64,000 bases of DNA from Fen-999 sp044220545 (GTDB lineage Bacteria > Pseudomonadota > Gammaproteobacteria > Burkholderiales > Rhodocyclaceae). Numbering within the stretch: the first letter of the stretch is position 1; the number at the start of each line of letters is the position of its first letter. Below the pieces are notes generated by a model that saw nothing but the letters and a program-made list of their open reading frames with translations, made no database searches and had not been told where the DNA came from. The position numbers and the translations under genes are program-made. Where the stretch lies: contig JBGAQX010000029.1 of NCBI GenBank assembly GCA_044220545.1, forward strand, positions 35,448 through 99,447, written 5' to 3'. Below, piece after piece: positions 53,719-64,000 of this stretch.

Positions 53719-54204
53719 ATGAATCGCATACGCGCGTTGCTTTGGGTTGCCCTGCTGAGCACTGCCATCGCCGGCCATGCACCAGCACCATGGGCGGCTA
53801 CCGACCAGAAACCGAGCGACACGACCAAGCCAACCGCGACCATCACTGACACGACCGCGCCGACGGACGCACCGAACGAACACCAGCCCGATCTGGCCTT
53901 CACGATGAAGGCGGACTCCAGGCGACCACCCGAGGAAGCGCAGAAGCAACTGAGCATCCTGGTGGCGCGGCTCATGCAAGATGACCGGCTGGTACTGAGA
54001 ATGACGGTCTTCGCCCCGGTCATGGCCAGCAACAGCTACGCGATCGGCCTGGCCACCAAAGTGTGGAATACGTTGCGCAAGCACCTGAGTGATATGGGGG
54101 TGCCTCGACAGAGGATACTTCGGTCGGGCCTTCAACCCGGACGTTCGGCGACGACAGCCGACGAACGATCCGAAGTGGAGATACGTCTGGTTGTCATGGA
54201 GTAG
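53719..54204 (+). CDS. Secreted protein with OmpA-like C-terminal domain
   Basis: A 161-residue protein with a signal peptide (IRALLWVALLSTAIAGHAPA), a Thr/Pro-rich low-complexity linker (about residues 30-65) and a C-terminal region resembling an OmpA-like peptidoglycan-binding domain: LVARLMQDDRLVLRMTVFAP, NSYAIGLATKVWNTLRKHLSDMGV, and SEVEIRLVV at the end. The usual Asp and Arg diaminopimelate contacts are not obvious, so binding is doubtful. Upstream 53587-53718 has no gene. Confidence 0.65.
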   Translation: MNRIRALLWVALLSTAIAGHAPAPWAATDQKPSDTTKPTATITDTTAPTDAPNEHQPDLAFTMKADSRRPPEEAQKQLSILVARLMQDDRLVLRMTVFAPVMASNSYAIGLATKVWNTLRKHLSDMGVPRQRILRSGLQPGRSATTADERSEVEIRLVVME

Positions 54205-54271
54205 GGGCGAGGCGGAGCGGCGCTTGCGACTACGTCAAAAGCGTCGGAAGACGTAATAGACTGTCTCTGCC

Positions 54272-56011
54272 ATGCATCAGAACCTTCTGGCTCTGCTCGT
54301 CTTACTGACCGCCGCGGTAGTCGCCGTCTCGCTGGCGCGCCGTTTCAAGCTGCCGGCGATTCTCGCCTATCTCGCCGTCGGCATCGCCCTCGGTCCCCAT
54401 GGGGCGCACGTGCTGACGGAGAGCGCGCAGGTGGAGGGCTTCGCCGAATTCGGCGTGGTCTTCCTGATGTTCTCGATCGGCCTGGAATTCAGCCTGCCGC
54501 GCCTCAAGGCCATGCGCGCGCTGGTGTTCGGATTCGGCAGCGCGCAGATGCTGCTGACCGCCGCCGGAGCCGCGCTGGTCGCTGGGCTGGGTTACGGCCA
54601 GGACTGGCGGGCCGGCCTGGCGATCGGCCTGGCGGTGGCCATGTCCTCGACCGCCATCGTCGCCAAGCTGCTCTCCGAGCGTTTCGAATTGCACTCCCGC
54701 TCCGGCCGCCAGACCATGGGCGTGCTGCTGTTCCAGGACCTGGCGGTGGTGCCCTGCCTGATCCTGCTGCCGGCGCTGGCCAATCCCGCCGAAGACATGG
54801 TGGCGGCCTTGTCCCTGGCCCTGCTCCAGGCGACCCTGGTCCTGGCCGTGCTGATCTGGGCCGGACAACAGCTCATGCGCCGCCTGTACGACACGGTCGC
54901 CGCGCGCCGCTCGGAGGAGCTGTTCGTGCTGGCCACGCTGTGGATCGTCATCGGCCTGGCCTACGCCACCGGCGCCGCCGGGCTGTCACTGGCGCTGGGC
55001 GCCTTCGTCGGCGGCATGCTGATTTCGGAAACCATCTACCGCCACCAGGTCGAGGCCGACATCCGGCCGTTCCGCGACATCCTGCTCGGCCTGTTCTTCG
55101 TCACCGTCGGCATGATGCTCGATCTGGGCTATGTGCTTACCCATCTGGACGGGCTGCTGCTCGCCGTGTTGCTGCTGGTGGTCGGCAAGAGCCTGGCCGT
55201 GCTGGCCGTCGCCGTCGCGGCGCGAAATTCTCTCGACGTGGCGCTGCGCACGGCGGCGCAACTGGCCCAGGGCGGCGAGTTCGGCCTGGTGCTGATCGGC
55301 CTGGCCTTCGACCTGAAACTGATCGGCGTCGACGTCTTCCAGGTGACGCTGGCCGCCATGCTGCTGTCGATGTTCCTGGCGCCCTTCCTCATCGAGCACA
55401 TGGCGCGCCTGGGCGGCCAGATGGCGCACGGCGACTGGGCGCACAAGGCCATGGCGATCCACGAAGTGGCCGTGGCCGGCTTCGCCCTGGAAGACCACGT
55501 CATCATCTGCGGTTATGGCCGAACCGGGCAGAACATCGGCGAGTTTCTCGCCCGCGAGGGCATCGCCTTTCTGGCGCTCGACCTGGACCCGCGACAAGTG
55601 AAGGTCGGCGCCCCGGCCGGCAGCCGGGTGGCGTTCGGCAGCGCCGATCGCAAGGAAGTCATGCAGGCCGCCGGCCTGGCGCGGGCACGGGCGGTGGTGG
55701 TCGCCTACCCCGACGTCCATTCCGCCGAGCGGGTGCTGCGCATGGTGCGCGCCACCCGGCCGGACATCCCGGTCGTCGTCCGCGCGCCGGACGAGAGCCA
55801 GGTCCGCCAGCTCAAGGCGGCCGGAGCGACCGAGGTGATTCCGGAGGTGCTGGAGGGCAGCCTGATGATCGCCGCCGAAACGCTGGCTCAGATCGGCATT
55901 CCCGTCGAGCGGGCCATGACCCACGTGCGCTCGCTGCGGGCGGACCGCTACGCGTCGCTGCGCCGGTATTACGACGCCGCGAAACAGAAGACGAGCGGCG
56001 ATTCCCAATAG
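54272..56011 (+). CDS. CPA2-family cation:proton antiporter with TrkA-N domain (Kef-type)
   Basis: A 579-residue protein: about twelve transmembrane segments (residues 1-385) with the CPA2 features FGVVFLMFSIGLEFSLPRL and LLFQDLAVVPCL, then a cytoplasmic TrkA-N nucleotide-binding domain (about 405-530; HVIICGYGRTGQNIGEFL, FGSADRKEVMQAAG). This is the KefB/KefC architecture for K+ efflux. It differs from the shorter antiporter at 39.9 kb, which lacks the regulatory domain. Its place after trehalose genes suits osmotic adaptation. Confidence 0.91.
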   Translation: MHQNLLALLVLLTAAVVAVSLARRFKLPAILAYLAVGIALGPHGAHVLTESAQVEGFAEFGVVFLMFSIGLEFSLPRLKAMRALVFGFGSAQMLLTAAGAALVAGLGYGQDWRAGLAIGLAVAMSSTAIVAKLLSERFELHSRSGRQTMGVLLFQDLAVVPCLILLPALANPAEDMVAALSLALLQATLVLAVLIWAGQQLMRRLYDTVAARRSEELFVLATLWIVIGLAYATGAAGLSLALGAFVGGMLISETIYRHQVEADIRPFRDILLGLFFVTVGMMLDLGYVLTHLDGLLLAVLLLVVGKSLAVLAVAVAARNSLDVALRTAAQLAQGGEFGLVLIGLAFDLKLIGVDVFQVTLAAMLLSMFLAPFLIEHMARLGGQMAHGDWAHKAMAIHEVAVAGFALEDHVIICGYGRTGQNIGEFLAREGIAFLALDLDPRQVKVGAPAGSRVAFGSADRKEVMQAAGLARARAVVVAYPDVHSAERVLRMVRATRPDIPVVVRAPDESQVRQLKAAGATEVIPEVLEGSLMIAAETLAQIGIPVERAMTHVRSLRADRYASLRRYYDAAKQKTSGDSQ

Positions 56012-56096
56012 GCGGACGACGCCGGCCCACCACCGCGCGCGCGGCAAGTGACGCGCGGCGGCGACACCGCGTCATCACCCGCCGCCCGGTGTTAGC

Positions 56097-58031
56097 ATGA
56101 CATTCGGTAGCAAGGAAGGATCTTCATCGGTGCGGCTGCTCCCTCTCGAAAGCTATGCGGAACTCAAGGCCACGGGGCGGCTGCCCTCGCCGCGTGGCGT
56201 CGCGGTCGCCATCATCCGGCTGATGCAGCGGGACGAGTTTCCGGTGAACGACCTGGTGCGGCTGGTGCAGTCCGACCCGGCCATTTCCGGCCGCTTGCTC
56301 AAGTACGCCAACGCCGCCGCCTTCGGTCGCTCGCGGCCGGTGGTGTCGCTGCATCGGGCCATCGTCGCGCTGGGTTCCTTCCGCGTGCGCGATCTGGTGG
56401 TCGGCTTCTCGGTGCTGCAATCGAATCGTTCCGGGGAATGCCCGGCCTTCGACTACAACGGCTTCTGGAGCCGCTCGCTGGCCACCGCCATCGCCTGCCA
56501 GGACCTGGCCGGCCATGCCCAGATCGCCAGCGAGGAAAACTTCACCATCGGCCTGCTTTCCCGCGTCGGCGAACTCGGCTTCGCCACGCTCTACCCGAAG
56601 GAATATTCGGCCATCCTCGACGCCGCCGACGACCCCTTTACCCTACTGGCGCTGGAGGAGGAAAAGTTCGGTTTCGACCACCGCGTCCTGGGCGGCAGCA
56701 TGCTGGCCGAGTGGGGGTTGCCGGACATCCTGATCCGCGCCACCTTCCATCACGAGCTTCCGGACGAGTCGGGGCTGGCCGACGGTTCCCGGCTCCAGAC
56801 CATCGCCCTCACCCTGCATTTCGCGCGAGCCCTGGCCGAGGTCTGCGTCGCCGAGGACGAAGCCCGCTGGAGCCTGCTGCCCACCCTGGTGAACCGCTCG
56901 GCCCGCCTGGGTATCGACCCCGAAACCCTGGGCGGCCTGGTGGATGGCATCGTCGCCCGCTGGCGCGACTGGGGCGCCATGCTCCAGGTGCGCACACGGG
57001 ACATGCCGCCCTTCGCCGAACTGCTGGCGGCGAGCCCGCCGCGCCCGAGCCTGCCGGACAGCGAAGCAGCCGGCGTGGCCCACGCCCTGACGTTGATCGC
57101 CGCCGACTCGCCGGAGACGACCGCCCTGGCCGGCACCCTGGCGGAGCTCGGCTATCGCGCCACCGTCATGTCCGCGCCCGGCGCGGCCGTCGAAAGCTCG
57201 CTGGCGGATCCTCCGGCCATGATTGTGGTGGACCTCGACCTGCCCGGCCTCGACGCCGTGGGCTGCTGCCAGTCGCTGCGCCAGGATCCGCTGGGCAGCG
57301 GGACCTATGTCCTGGCTGTTGCCGCTCCGGAGCGGGAGTCGGCCGCCATGGCGGCGCTCGAGGCGGGCGCCGACGATGTCCTGCTCAAGCCGCTGACCGC
57401 CCAGAACCTGCGCCTGCGGCTCAACCTCGCCCGCCGCATGCTGCACCTGAGGCACGAAATGCTGCGCGAACGGGAGGACGTGGTGCGCTCGGCGAGCAAG
57501 TTCGCCGACTCCTACCGCCGCCTGATCCAGGTCGCCCTGACCGACCCGCTCACCCAGTTGCCCAACCGCCGCCACGGACTCGACTACCTGAACTCGGAGT
57601 GGGAAACGGCACGGAACAACAATCTGCCCCTCTCGGCGATGATGATCGACATCGACCACTTCAAGCAGGTCAATGACAGCCGGGGCCATGGCGCCGGCGA
57701 TGCCGTCCTGCATGGCCTGGCGGACCTGCTGCGCGGCATTTCGCGCGCCGAAGACCTGGTGTTCCGCTACGGCGGCGAGGAATTCGCCGTCATTCTCCCC
57801 GGCACGGCGCTGGCCACCGCCGTCAAGGTGGCCGAGCGCATTCGGCGCATGGTCGCGGTGGAGACCTTCAAATGGGAAGAGGCGATCATTCCCATCACCG
57901 TCAGCATCGGCGTGGCCTCCGCGACCGGCCCCGCAGGCACCGGCATGGACCTGATCCAGGCCGCCGACGCCGCGCTCTACCAGGCCAAGGAGGGCGGCCG
58001 CAACCGGGTCATTGCGGCCCGCGGCCGCTGA
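56097..58031 (+). CDS. HDOD-receiver-GGDEF signalling protein
   Basis: A 644-residue protein: HDOD domain (about 15-220; LPSPRGVAVAIIRLM, SDPAISGRLLKYANAAAFG, HRAIVALGSFRVRDLV), a receiver domain (about 325-450; acceptor Asp in MIVVDLDLPGLDAVG, Lys in LLKPLTAQN) and a diguanylate cyclase domain (about 490-640) with RYGGEEFAV, an active-type GGEEF. The HDOD part is a protein-interaction module. The combination suggests phosphorylation-controlled c-di-GMP synthesis; no cognate kinase is adjacent. Confidence 0.9.
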   Translation: MTFGSKEGSSSVRLLPLESYAELKATGRLPSPRGVAVAIIRLMQRDEFPVNDLVRLVQSDPAISGRLLKYANAAAFGRSRPVVSLHRAIVALGSFRVRDLVVGFSVLQSNRSGECPAFDYNGFWSRSLATAIACQDLAGHAQIASEENFTIGLLSRVGELGFATLYPKEYSAILDAADDPFTLLALEEEKFGFDHRVLGGSMLAEWGLPDILIRATFHHELPDESGLADGSRLQTIALTLHFARALAEVCVAEDEARWSLLPTLVNRSARLGIDPETLGGLVDGIVARWRDWGAMLQVRTRDMPPFAELLAASPPRPSLPDSEAAGVAHALTLIAADSPETTALAGTLAELGYRATVMSAPGAAVESSLADPPAMIVVDLDLPGLDAVGCCQSLRQDPLGSGTYVLAVAAPERESAAMAALEAGADDVLLKPLTAQNLRLRLNLARRMLHLRHEMLREREDVVRSASKFADSYRRLIQVALTDPLTQLPNRRHGLDYLNSEWETARNNNLPLSAMMIDIDHFKQVNDSRGHGAGDAVLHGLADLLRGISRAEDLVFRYGGEEFAVILPGTALATAVKVAERIRRMVAVETFKWEEAIIPITVSIGVASATGPAGTGMDLIQAADAALYQAKEGGRNRVIAARGR

Positions 58032-58085
58032 CCGGCCGTAGCGGCTCGCGCCCGTCGGCGCACCGCGCGCCCACCGAAGGCGTTC

Positions 58086-59294
58086 TTAGCCCTTCTCTAT
58101 CGGCAGGCCGGCGTCGATCCATTCCTTGATGCCGCCACGGAACCAGTAGATGCGCTTGTAGCCTTCCTTCATGGCCCGGCGGGCGCTCTTGTAGCTCTTC
58201 CAGCATTCCGGTCCGCCGCAGGAGAACATGATTTCCTGGTTCTTGTCGGTCGGCAGCTTGGTGACATCCAGCTCATCCTTGCTCGGGTCGTAGTCGGTTT
58301 CCTTGGCGCTCCGCTCGACGTAGGGCAACCAGCGGGCACCGGCGGGCCGGTCGGCGACGAACTCCTCCTTGGTGCGGCCATCGAACAGCGGCACGCCGCG
58401 CGCCGCCAGTTGCTGCGCCTGCTTGGCGTTGACCAGCTCGGTGCCGGCCAGCAGGCGCGGGGTGAAGTAGCCGAGCGTCGAAACATATTCGTAGGCGGCC
58501 GGATCGATGGCGCGGAAACTGACGCCCGGCTGGCCCGGTACCGCCATGGTCCGCCCGGCCACCGCGTCGCGCAGAACGCCCAGGGCAGGCTTGCCCAGGG
58601 ACTTGTGGGCGACGATGGCGAGCCCGGGCGAATCCTTGGTCCGCATGACTTCCGCGACCGGTTCGCCGGCGGCTCGCCAACGCTCGAACATCGGCGCCTC
58701 GACGGCCACCGTATCGACCGTGCCGAACTTGAGGGCGTTGAGCAGGGCGCCTTCGAAGTAAGTGAAGTAGATGCTGCTGAAATGTTGCTTCAAGGTGGTG
58801 CCGGCGGCATTGGCCTCGCCGCGCATCAGGTAGGTAGCCAGGGCATCCTGGCCGGGCACGCCAAGCGACTTGCCCTTGGCCTCGGCGAAGCTGCGGATTC
58901 CTGAAGTCTTCAGTGTCGCCAGCACCACGTACGTGCTGCGGTTGGCGACGCCCACCGGCGCGTAGTGGCCATGGCGCAGCGCGCTGCCGATGATGTGGGC
59001 CGGGCCGACGATCATCGCCATCGTGCCGCCACGGGTGGCGGTCAGATCCTGCGTGGCGTCCATGGAAAACTGGAAGACGGAACCGATCTTGGCCTGGCCG
59101 GCCAGGTTCTCGACCAGCTTCGACCAGGCCGGATACATGGTGAGCTTGTCCTGCTCACCATGCTCGCCGGAGTTGATCAGCCACCGGTCCGACGGCGTGG
59201 CGCTCTCGGCGCCCGCGCCGAATGCCGCGCCCAAGCTGGCGACGACCGCGAAAAGGATGTTGCCCAATGCCCGTGCGTATCTGAATTGCATCAT
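58086..59294 (-). CDS. PhnD-like substrate-binding domain fused to a rhodanese domain
   Basis: A 402-residue exported protein: signal peptide (ALGNILFAVVASLGAAFGAGA), a phosphonate/TAXI-like periplasmic binding domain (about 30-265; MAMIVGPAHIIGSALRHGHY, KGKSLGVPGQDALATYLMRGE), then a rhodanese domain (about 280-400) with PLFDGRTKEEF, the active-site Cys loop FSCGGPECWKSYKSA and RGGIKEWIDAGLPI. Start MMQFRYARALG at 59294 is set by the signal peptide. A binding protein with its own sulfurtransferase domain suggests sulfur-species capture; no ABC permease is adjacent. Confidence 0.85.
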   Translation of the reverse strand: MMQFRYARALGNILFAVVASLGAAFGAGAESATPSDRWLINSGEHGEQDKLTMYPAWSKLVENLAGQAKIGSVFQFSMDATQDLTATRGGTMAMIVGPAHIIGSALRHGHYAPVGVANRSTYVVLATLKTSGIRSFAEAKGKSLGVPGQDALATYLMRGEANAAGTTLKQHFSSIYFTYFEGALLNALKFGTVDTVAVEAPMFERWRAAGEPVAEVMRTKDSPGLAIVAHKSLGKPALGVLRDAVAGRTMAVPGQPGVSFRAIDPAAYEYVSTLGYFTPRLLAGTELVNAKQAQQLAARGVPLFDGRTKEEFVADRPAGARWLPYVERSAKETDYDPSKDELDVTKLPTDKNQEIMFSCGGPECWKSYKSARRAMKEGYKRIYWFRGGIKEWIDAGLPIEKG

Positions 59295-59394
59295 GGTTGT
59301 CCCCCGACAGAAACATTTGTCGCCAAGGATAGCAATATCGGCTCGGTTGTTGTTGGCCTTAACCACCTTAACCAATATCCGAATGGACTGAAAC

Positions 59395-62133
<2,739 letters not shown>

Positions 62134-62529
62134 TCGGCGATGACAATTCGCCATATGATCCCTCGCACAACACCAGGGAATTTGGACGCATTGACGGCTT
62201 GATCGTCGAAGATTGGCAGGAGTGACTCAAAGCGTGGTGCATCCCTGAATATCAAGAGCCATGGCGGGAGCACCATCGCCAGCGGCATTCCCATATGGCA
62301 TCGACCATGTTAGGGTTTTGCCCGGAGCCTTCCGCATGCGGAAAGCCCCACCTTGGCGCAGGACAACCGGAGCCCTACTAAATCGATGCAAGTCACTGAA
62401 CTACTACCAAGATCCGTTTTCTTGCGTCCCACCTGCCGGATTGGTTTCCGTCGATTGGGCGCCACACTTACAAGTTAAGCGTCACTGGCCCCAGCCCCAA
62501 GAGCCTGCGACGCATCTATTGGAACTGTC
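62134..62529. other. Gene-free stretch upstream of the TIR gene
   Basis: No credible gene in 396 bases. A short open tail ending at a stop near 62225 reads EFGRIDGLIVEDWQE and could be the remnant of a lost gene. A perfect palindrome TTCCGCATGCGGAA lies at 62330-62343. Base composition becomes richer in A/T here than in the genes to the left, which fits acquired DNA. Confidence 0.5.
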
Positions 62530-63498
62530 ATGCCGAGCAATGCTAAACAAGTGTTCCTCTGTCACTCATCAGGCGACAAGGCAGCAGTGCGCGAACTCTG
62601 GGCGCGGCTGCGCGCCGATGGCCACCATCCCTGGCTAGACGAACAGGACATCCTTCCAGGCCAGGACTGGGAACTTGAGATTCGCAGGGCGGTGCGAGCA
62701 TCACAAATCGTCCTTGTCTGTCTATCCAAAGGCTCGATCAGCAAGAGCGGCTACGTGCAGAAGGAGATCCGCTTCGCGCTTGACGTAGCCGATGCACAAC
62801 CAGAAGGAGCGATCTTCCTGATTCCAGTACGACTAGAGGACTGCCAAGTCCCCGAACGCTTGGGACGCTGGCAGTGGGTCGATCTCTTCCAGCCAACCGG
62901 GTACGAGAGGCTACTCCGTACCCTCGAAGCCACTCAATCTGAAGTACATCCCGGAGCGCCAGTACCTTCGGCTTCTCTACCAGCCGCAGCTACTAGCCAA
63001 ACGCCTCGGAGTGGCGCAGAAATTGCACCGCCGAGGCGGCCGATGCTCGAAGTACTTTCGTGGATCGCCGGGATACTAGGAGCAATCGTCGCAGCCGCAG
63101 CGTACTTTGCCCCGCCGGGGACATTCGTCACGGCGACTTCACCACCTTTGCCAACAGCGCCAGCACCCGCAGCCAGCCCGCCTCACCCGACCACCTACAA
63201 GTCCTGTCGACGCCCCGAGTTTGGCGTCGAACGGTGGTTGCGCTCCGAAGAGTTCTCACAATCCTCTGGCTGGCGAGATGGTGGAAGAAGCCAACAAGAC
63301 TGGTGTAACGAACTGATTGCGGCAACCGTTCAGGGCCGAGCTCTTGGGCCGGAGCATCTAGCCACAGTGGTCAACTCGAGCGAGGACAGCAACAAGGATT
63401 GGAAGGGTCACGTCACGTACAACTACTCCTGCACGGTCCGCATCAGCTGGCAGCCGCTCTATGCTGAAAGGCAGGACCCGGCTTGCGGTGTTCAGTAG
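62530..63498 (+). CDS. TIR-domain protein with transmembrane segment and C-terminal domain
   Basis: A 322-residue protein: TIR domain (about 5-135; KQVFLCHSSGDKAAVREL, HHPWLDEQDILPGQDWELEI, SGYVQKEIRFAL with the candidate catalytic Glu79), a Pro/Ala linker, one transmembrane helix (about 174-194; LEVLSWIAGILGAIVAAAAYF), a second Pro/Ala linker and a C-terminal region of about 100 residues with four Cys and several Trp that I do not recognise. Bacterial TIR domains often cleave NAD+ in phage defence; here the membrane segment puts the C-terminal region outside the cytoplasm. No other defence gene is visible. Confidence 0.8.
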   Translation: MPSNAKQVFLCHSSGDKAAVRELWARLRADGHHPWLDEQDILPGQDWELEIRRAVRASQIVLVCLSKGSISKSGYVQKEIRFALDVADAQPEGAIFLIPVRLEDCQVPERLGRWQWVDLFQPTGYERLLRTLEATQSEVHPGAPVPSASLPAAATSQTPRSGAEIAPPRRPMLEVLSWIAGILGAIVAAAAYFAPPGTFVTATSPPLPTAPAPAASPPHPTTYKSCRRPEFGVERWLRSEEFSQSSGWRDGGRSQQDWCNELIAATVQGRALGPEHLATVVNSSEDSNKDWKGHVTYNYSCTVRISWQPLYAERQDPACGVQ

Positions 63499-63534
63499 GG
63501 CGGCAGCATCTGGGCATACCTCGGTGACGCCTAA

Positions 63535-63862
63535 CGGCGGTGGCCACGACTTTGCCAACGGTCGCCAGGTGGCGGCCTGGATCGGGCTCACACCGGGGCA
63601 ATACAGCAGCGGCGGGGTGGCGCGGCTGGGGCGAATTACCAAGGCCGGGGATCGCTACCTGCGCAGCCTGCTGGTCATGGGCGCGCGGGCCATCCTCAGC
63701 GGGCTAGGAGACAAGCAGGACCGCTTCAGCCGCTGGGCGCGCAGTCTGGTCGAACGGCGCGGCTATTGGCGGGCGGTGGTGGCCCTCGCCGCCAAGAATG
63801 CGCGGCTGGCCTGGGCGGTGCTGAAGTTCGGCGAGGATTTCCGGCTGCATGCCGGCACCTGA
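63535..63862 (+). pseudogene. IS110/IS1111-family transposase, C-terminal fragment
   Basis: From about 63535 the frame reads HDFANGRQVAAWIGLTPGQY, SSGGVARLGRITKAGDRYLR and SLLVMGARAIL, the C-terminal (transposase_20) domain of IS110-family transposases with its conserved Ser-Ser-Gly-Gly. The N-terminal RuvC-like DEDD domain is missing: sequence to the left belongs to the TIR gene. The fragment therefore cannot be an active transposase. It ends at a stop at 63862. Confidence 0.85.
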
Positions 63863-64000
63863 ACGGCCCGGCAAAAGCGTCTATAGGGCAAGGATACGGA
63901 AAGGAATGAACGGGCCGCCGGCCGGCGGCCAGGAATCACGGTGCGCTGCCAGCGTTGATGTGAAGCGGGTTGGACCCGCGCCGGGAGAGCCTGATTAATT
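63535..64000 (+). mobile_element. 5'-truncated IS110/IS1111-like element (right end at or beyond window edge)
   Basis: Includes the transposase fragment and its 3' noncoding part. The latter contains a perfect 18-base palindrome GGCCGCCGGCCGGCGGCC (63913-63930) and a hairpin GCGGGT-TGG-ACCCGC (63965-63979), then GGGAGAGCCTGATTAATT at the window end. In IS1111-type elements the guide ('bridge') RNA is encoded in the 3' noncoding end, so this part may hold one. The true right end cannot be seen. Confidence 0.6.

Overview
The window is a GC-rich, gene-dense bacterial chromosome segment with many 4-base stop/start overlaps. Gene content and order point to a betaproteobacterium, probably Rhodocyclales-like: a dcw cluster starting with mraZ, the rsmI/yraN/SIS/dolP neighbourhood, the ssb-MFS-uvrA neighbourhood, meso-diaminopimelate-type MurE and heptose/LPS genes (Gram-negative envelope). 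The lineage is an inference from protein resemblance and synteny; no rRNA gene is present.

Layout. 1-8.7 kb (minus strand): start of the division and cell-wall cluster (mraZ, rsmH, ftsL, ftsI, murE, murF, mraY, murD; murD runs off the left edge), with a clear promoter overlapped by MraZ boxes. 8.85-10.1 kb: a Phd/PIN toxin-antitoxin pair and the RNase P RNA. 10.1-16.3 kb: lipoprotein, pyrC, rsmI, and divergently yraN, an exported HIRAN protein, a SIS isomerase, dolP and a heptose-1-P adenylyltransferase, then a membrane-anchored TAXI protein. 16.5-20.3 kb: a very large FecR-TPR-beta-barrel protein and ssb, each broken by one apparent single-base loss. 20.3-25.5 kb: MFS, VapBC, uvrA. 25.5-32 kb: c-di-GMP enzyme, beta-hydroxyacid dehydrogenase, DUF4202, and a REC-PAS-PP2C regulator. 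32-38.2 kb: an RND efflux operon with an unusual start region, CbiX and MFS. 38.3-39.8 kb: three adjacent toxin-antitoxin modules, one intact (TumE/TumA) and two decayed. 39.9-46.7 kb: ion homeostasis and membrane quality control (CPA-type antiporter, HtpX, DUF475, NhaR, NhaD-type antiporter, stress protein). 46.7-49.9 kb: Sco protein and a MASE1 kinase/FixJ-type regulator pair. 50-56 kb: stress protein, a membrane-tethered trehalose-6-P synthase, trehalose-6-P phosphatase, an OmpA-like secreted protein and a second CPA2 antiporter, together looking like an osmotic/ionic stress block. 56-62.1 kb: HDOD-GGDEF regulator, a PhnD-rhodanese fusion and a P-type cation ATPase. 62.1-64 kb: an accessory right end with a TIR-transmembrane protein and a 5'-truncated IS110/IS1111-type element.

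The observations most worth following are: an RsmH lacking its central conserved DLGVSS segment; a strong intrinsic terminator inside the first codons of the RND adaptor gene, under a promoter that predicts an almost leaderless mRNA; a trehalose synthase fused to a transmembrane sensor-like module; the FecR-TPR-barrel architecture; the toxin-antitoxin graveyard; and the TIR-TM protein beside an IS1111-like 3' end that could encode a bridge RNA. Two single-base frameshifts 510 bases apart, one in the normally essential ssb, suggest assembly indels there.
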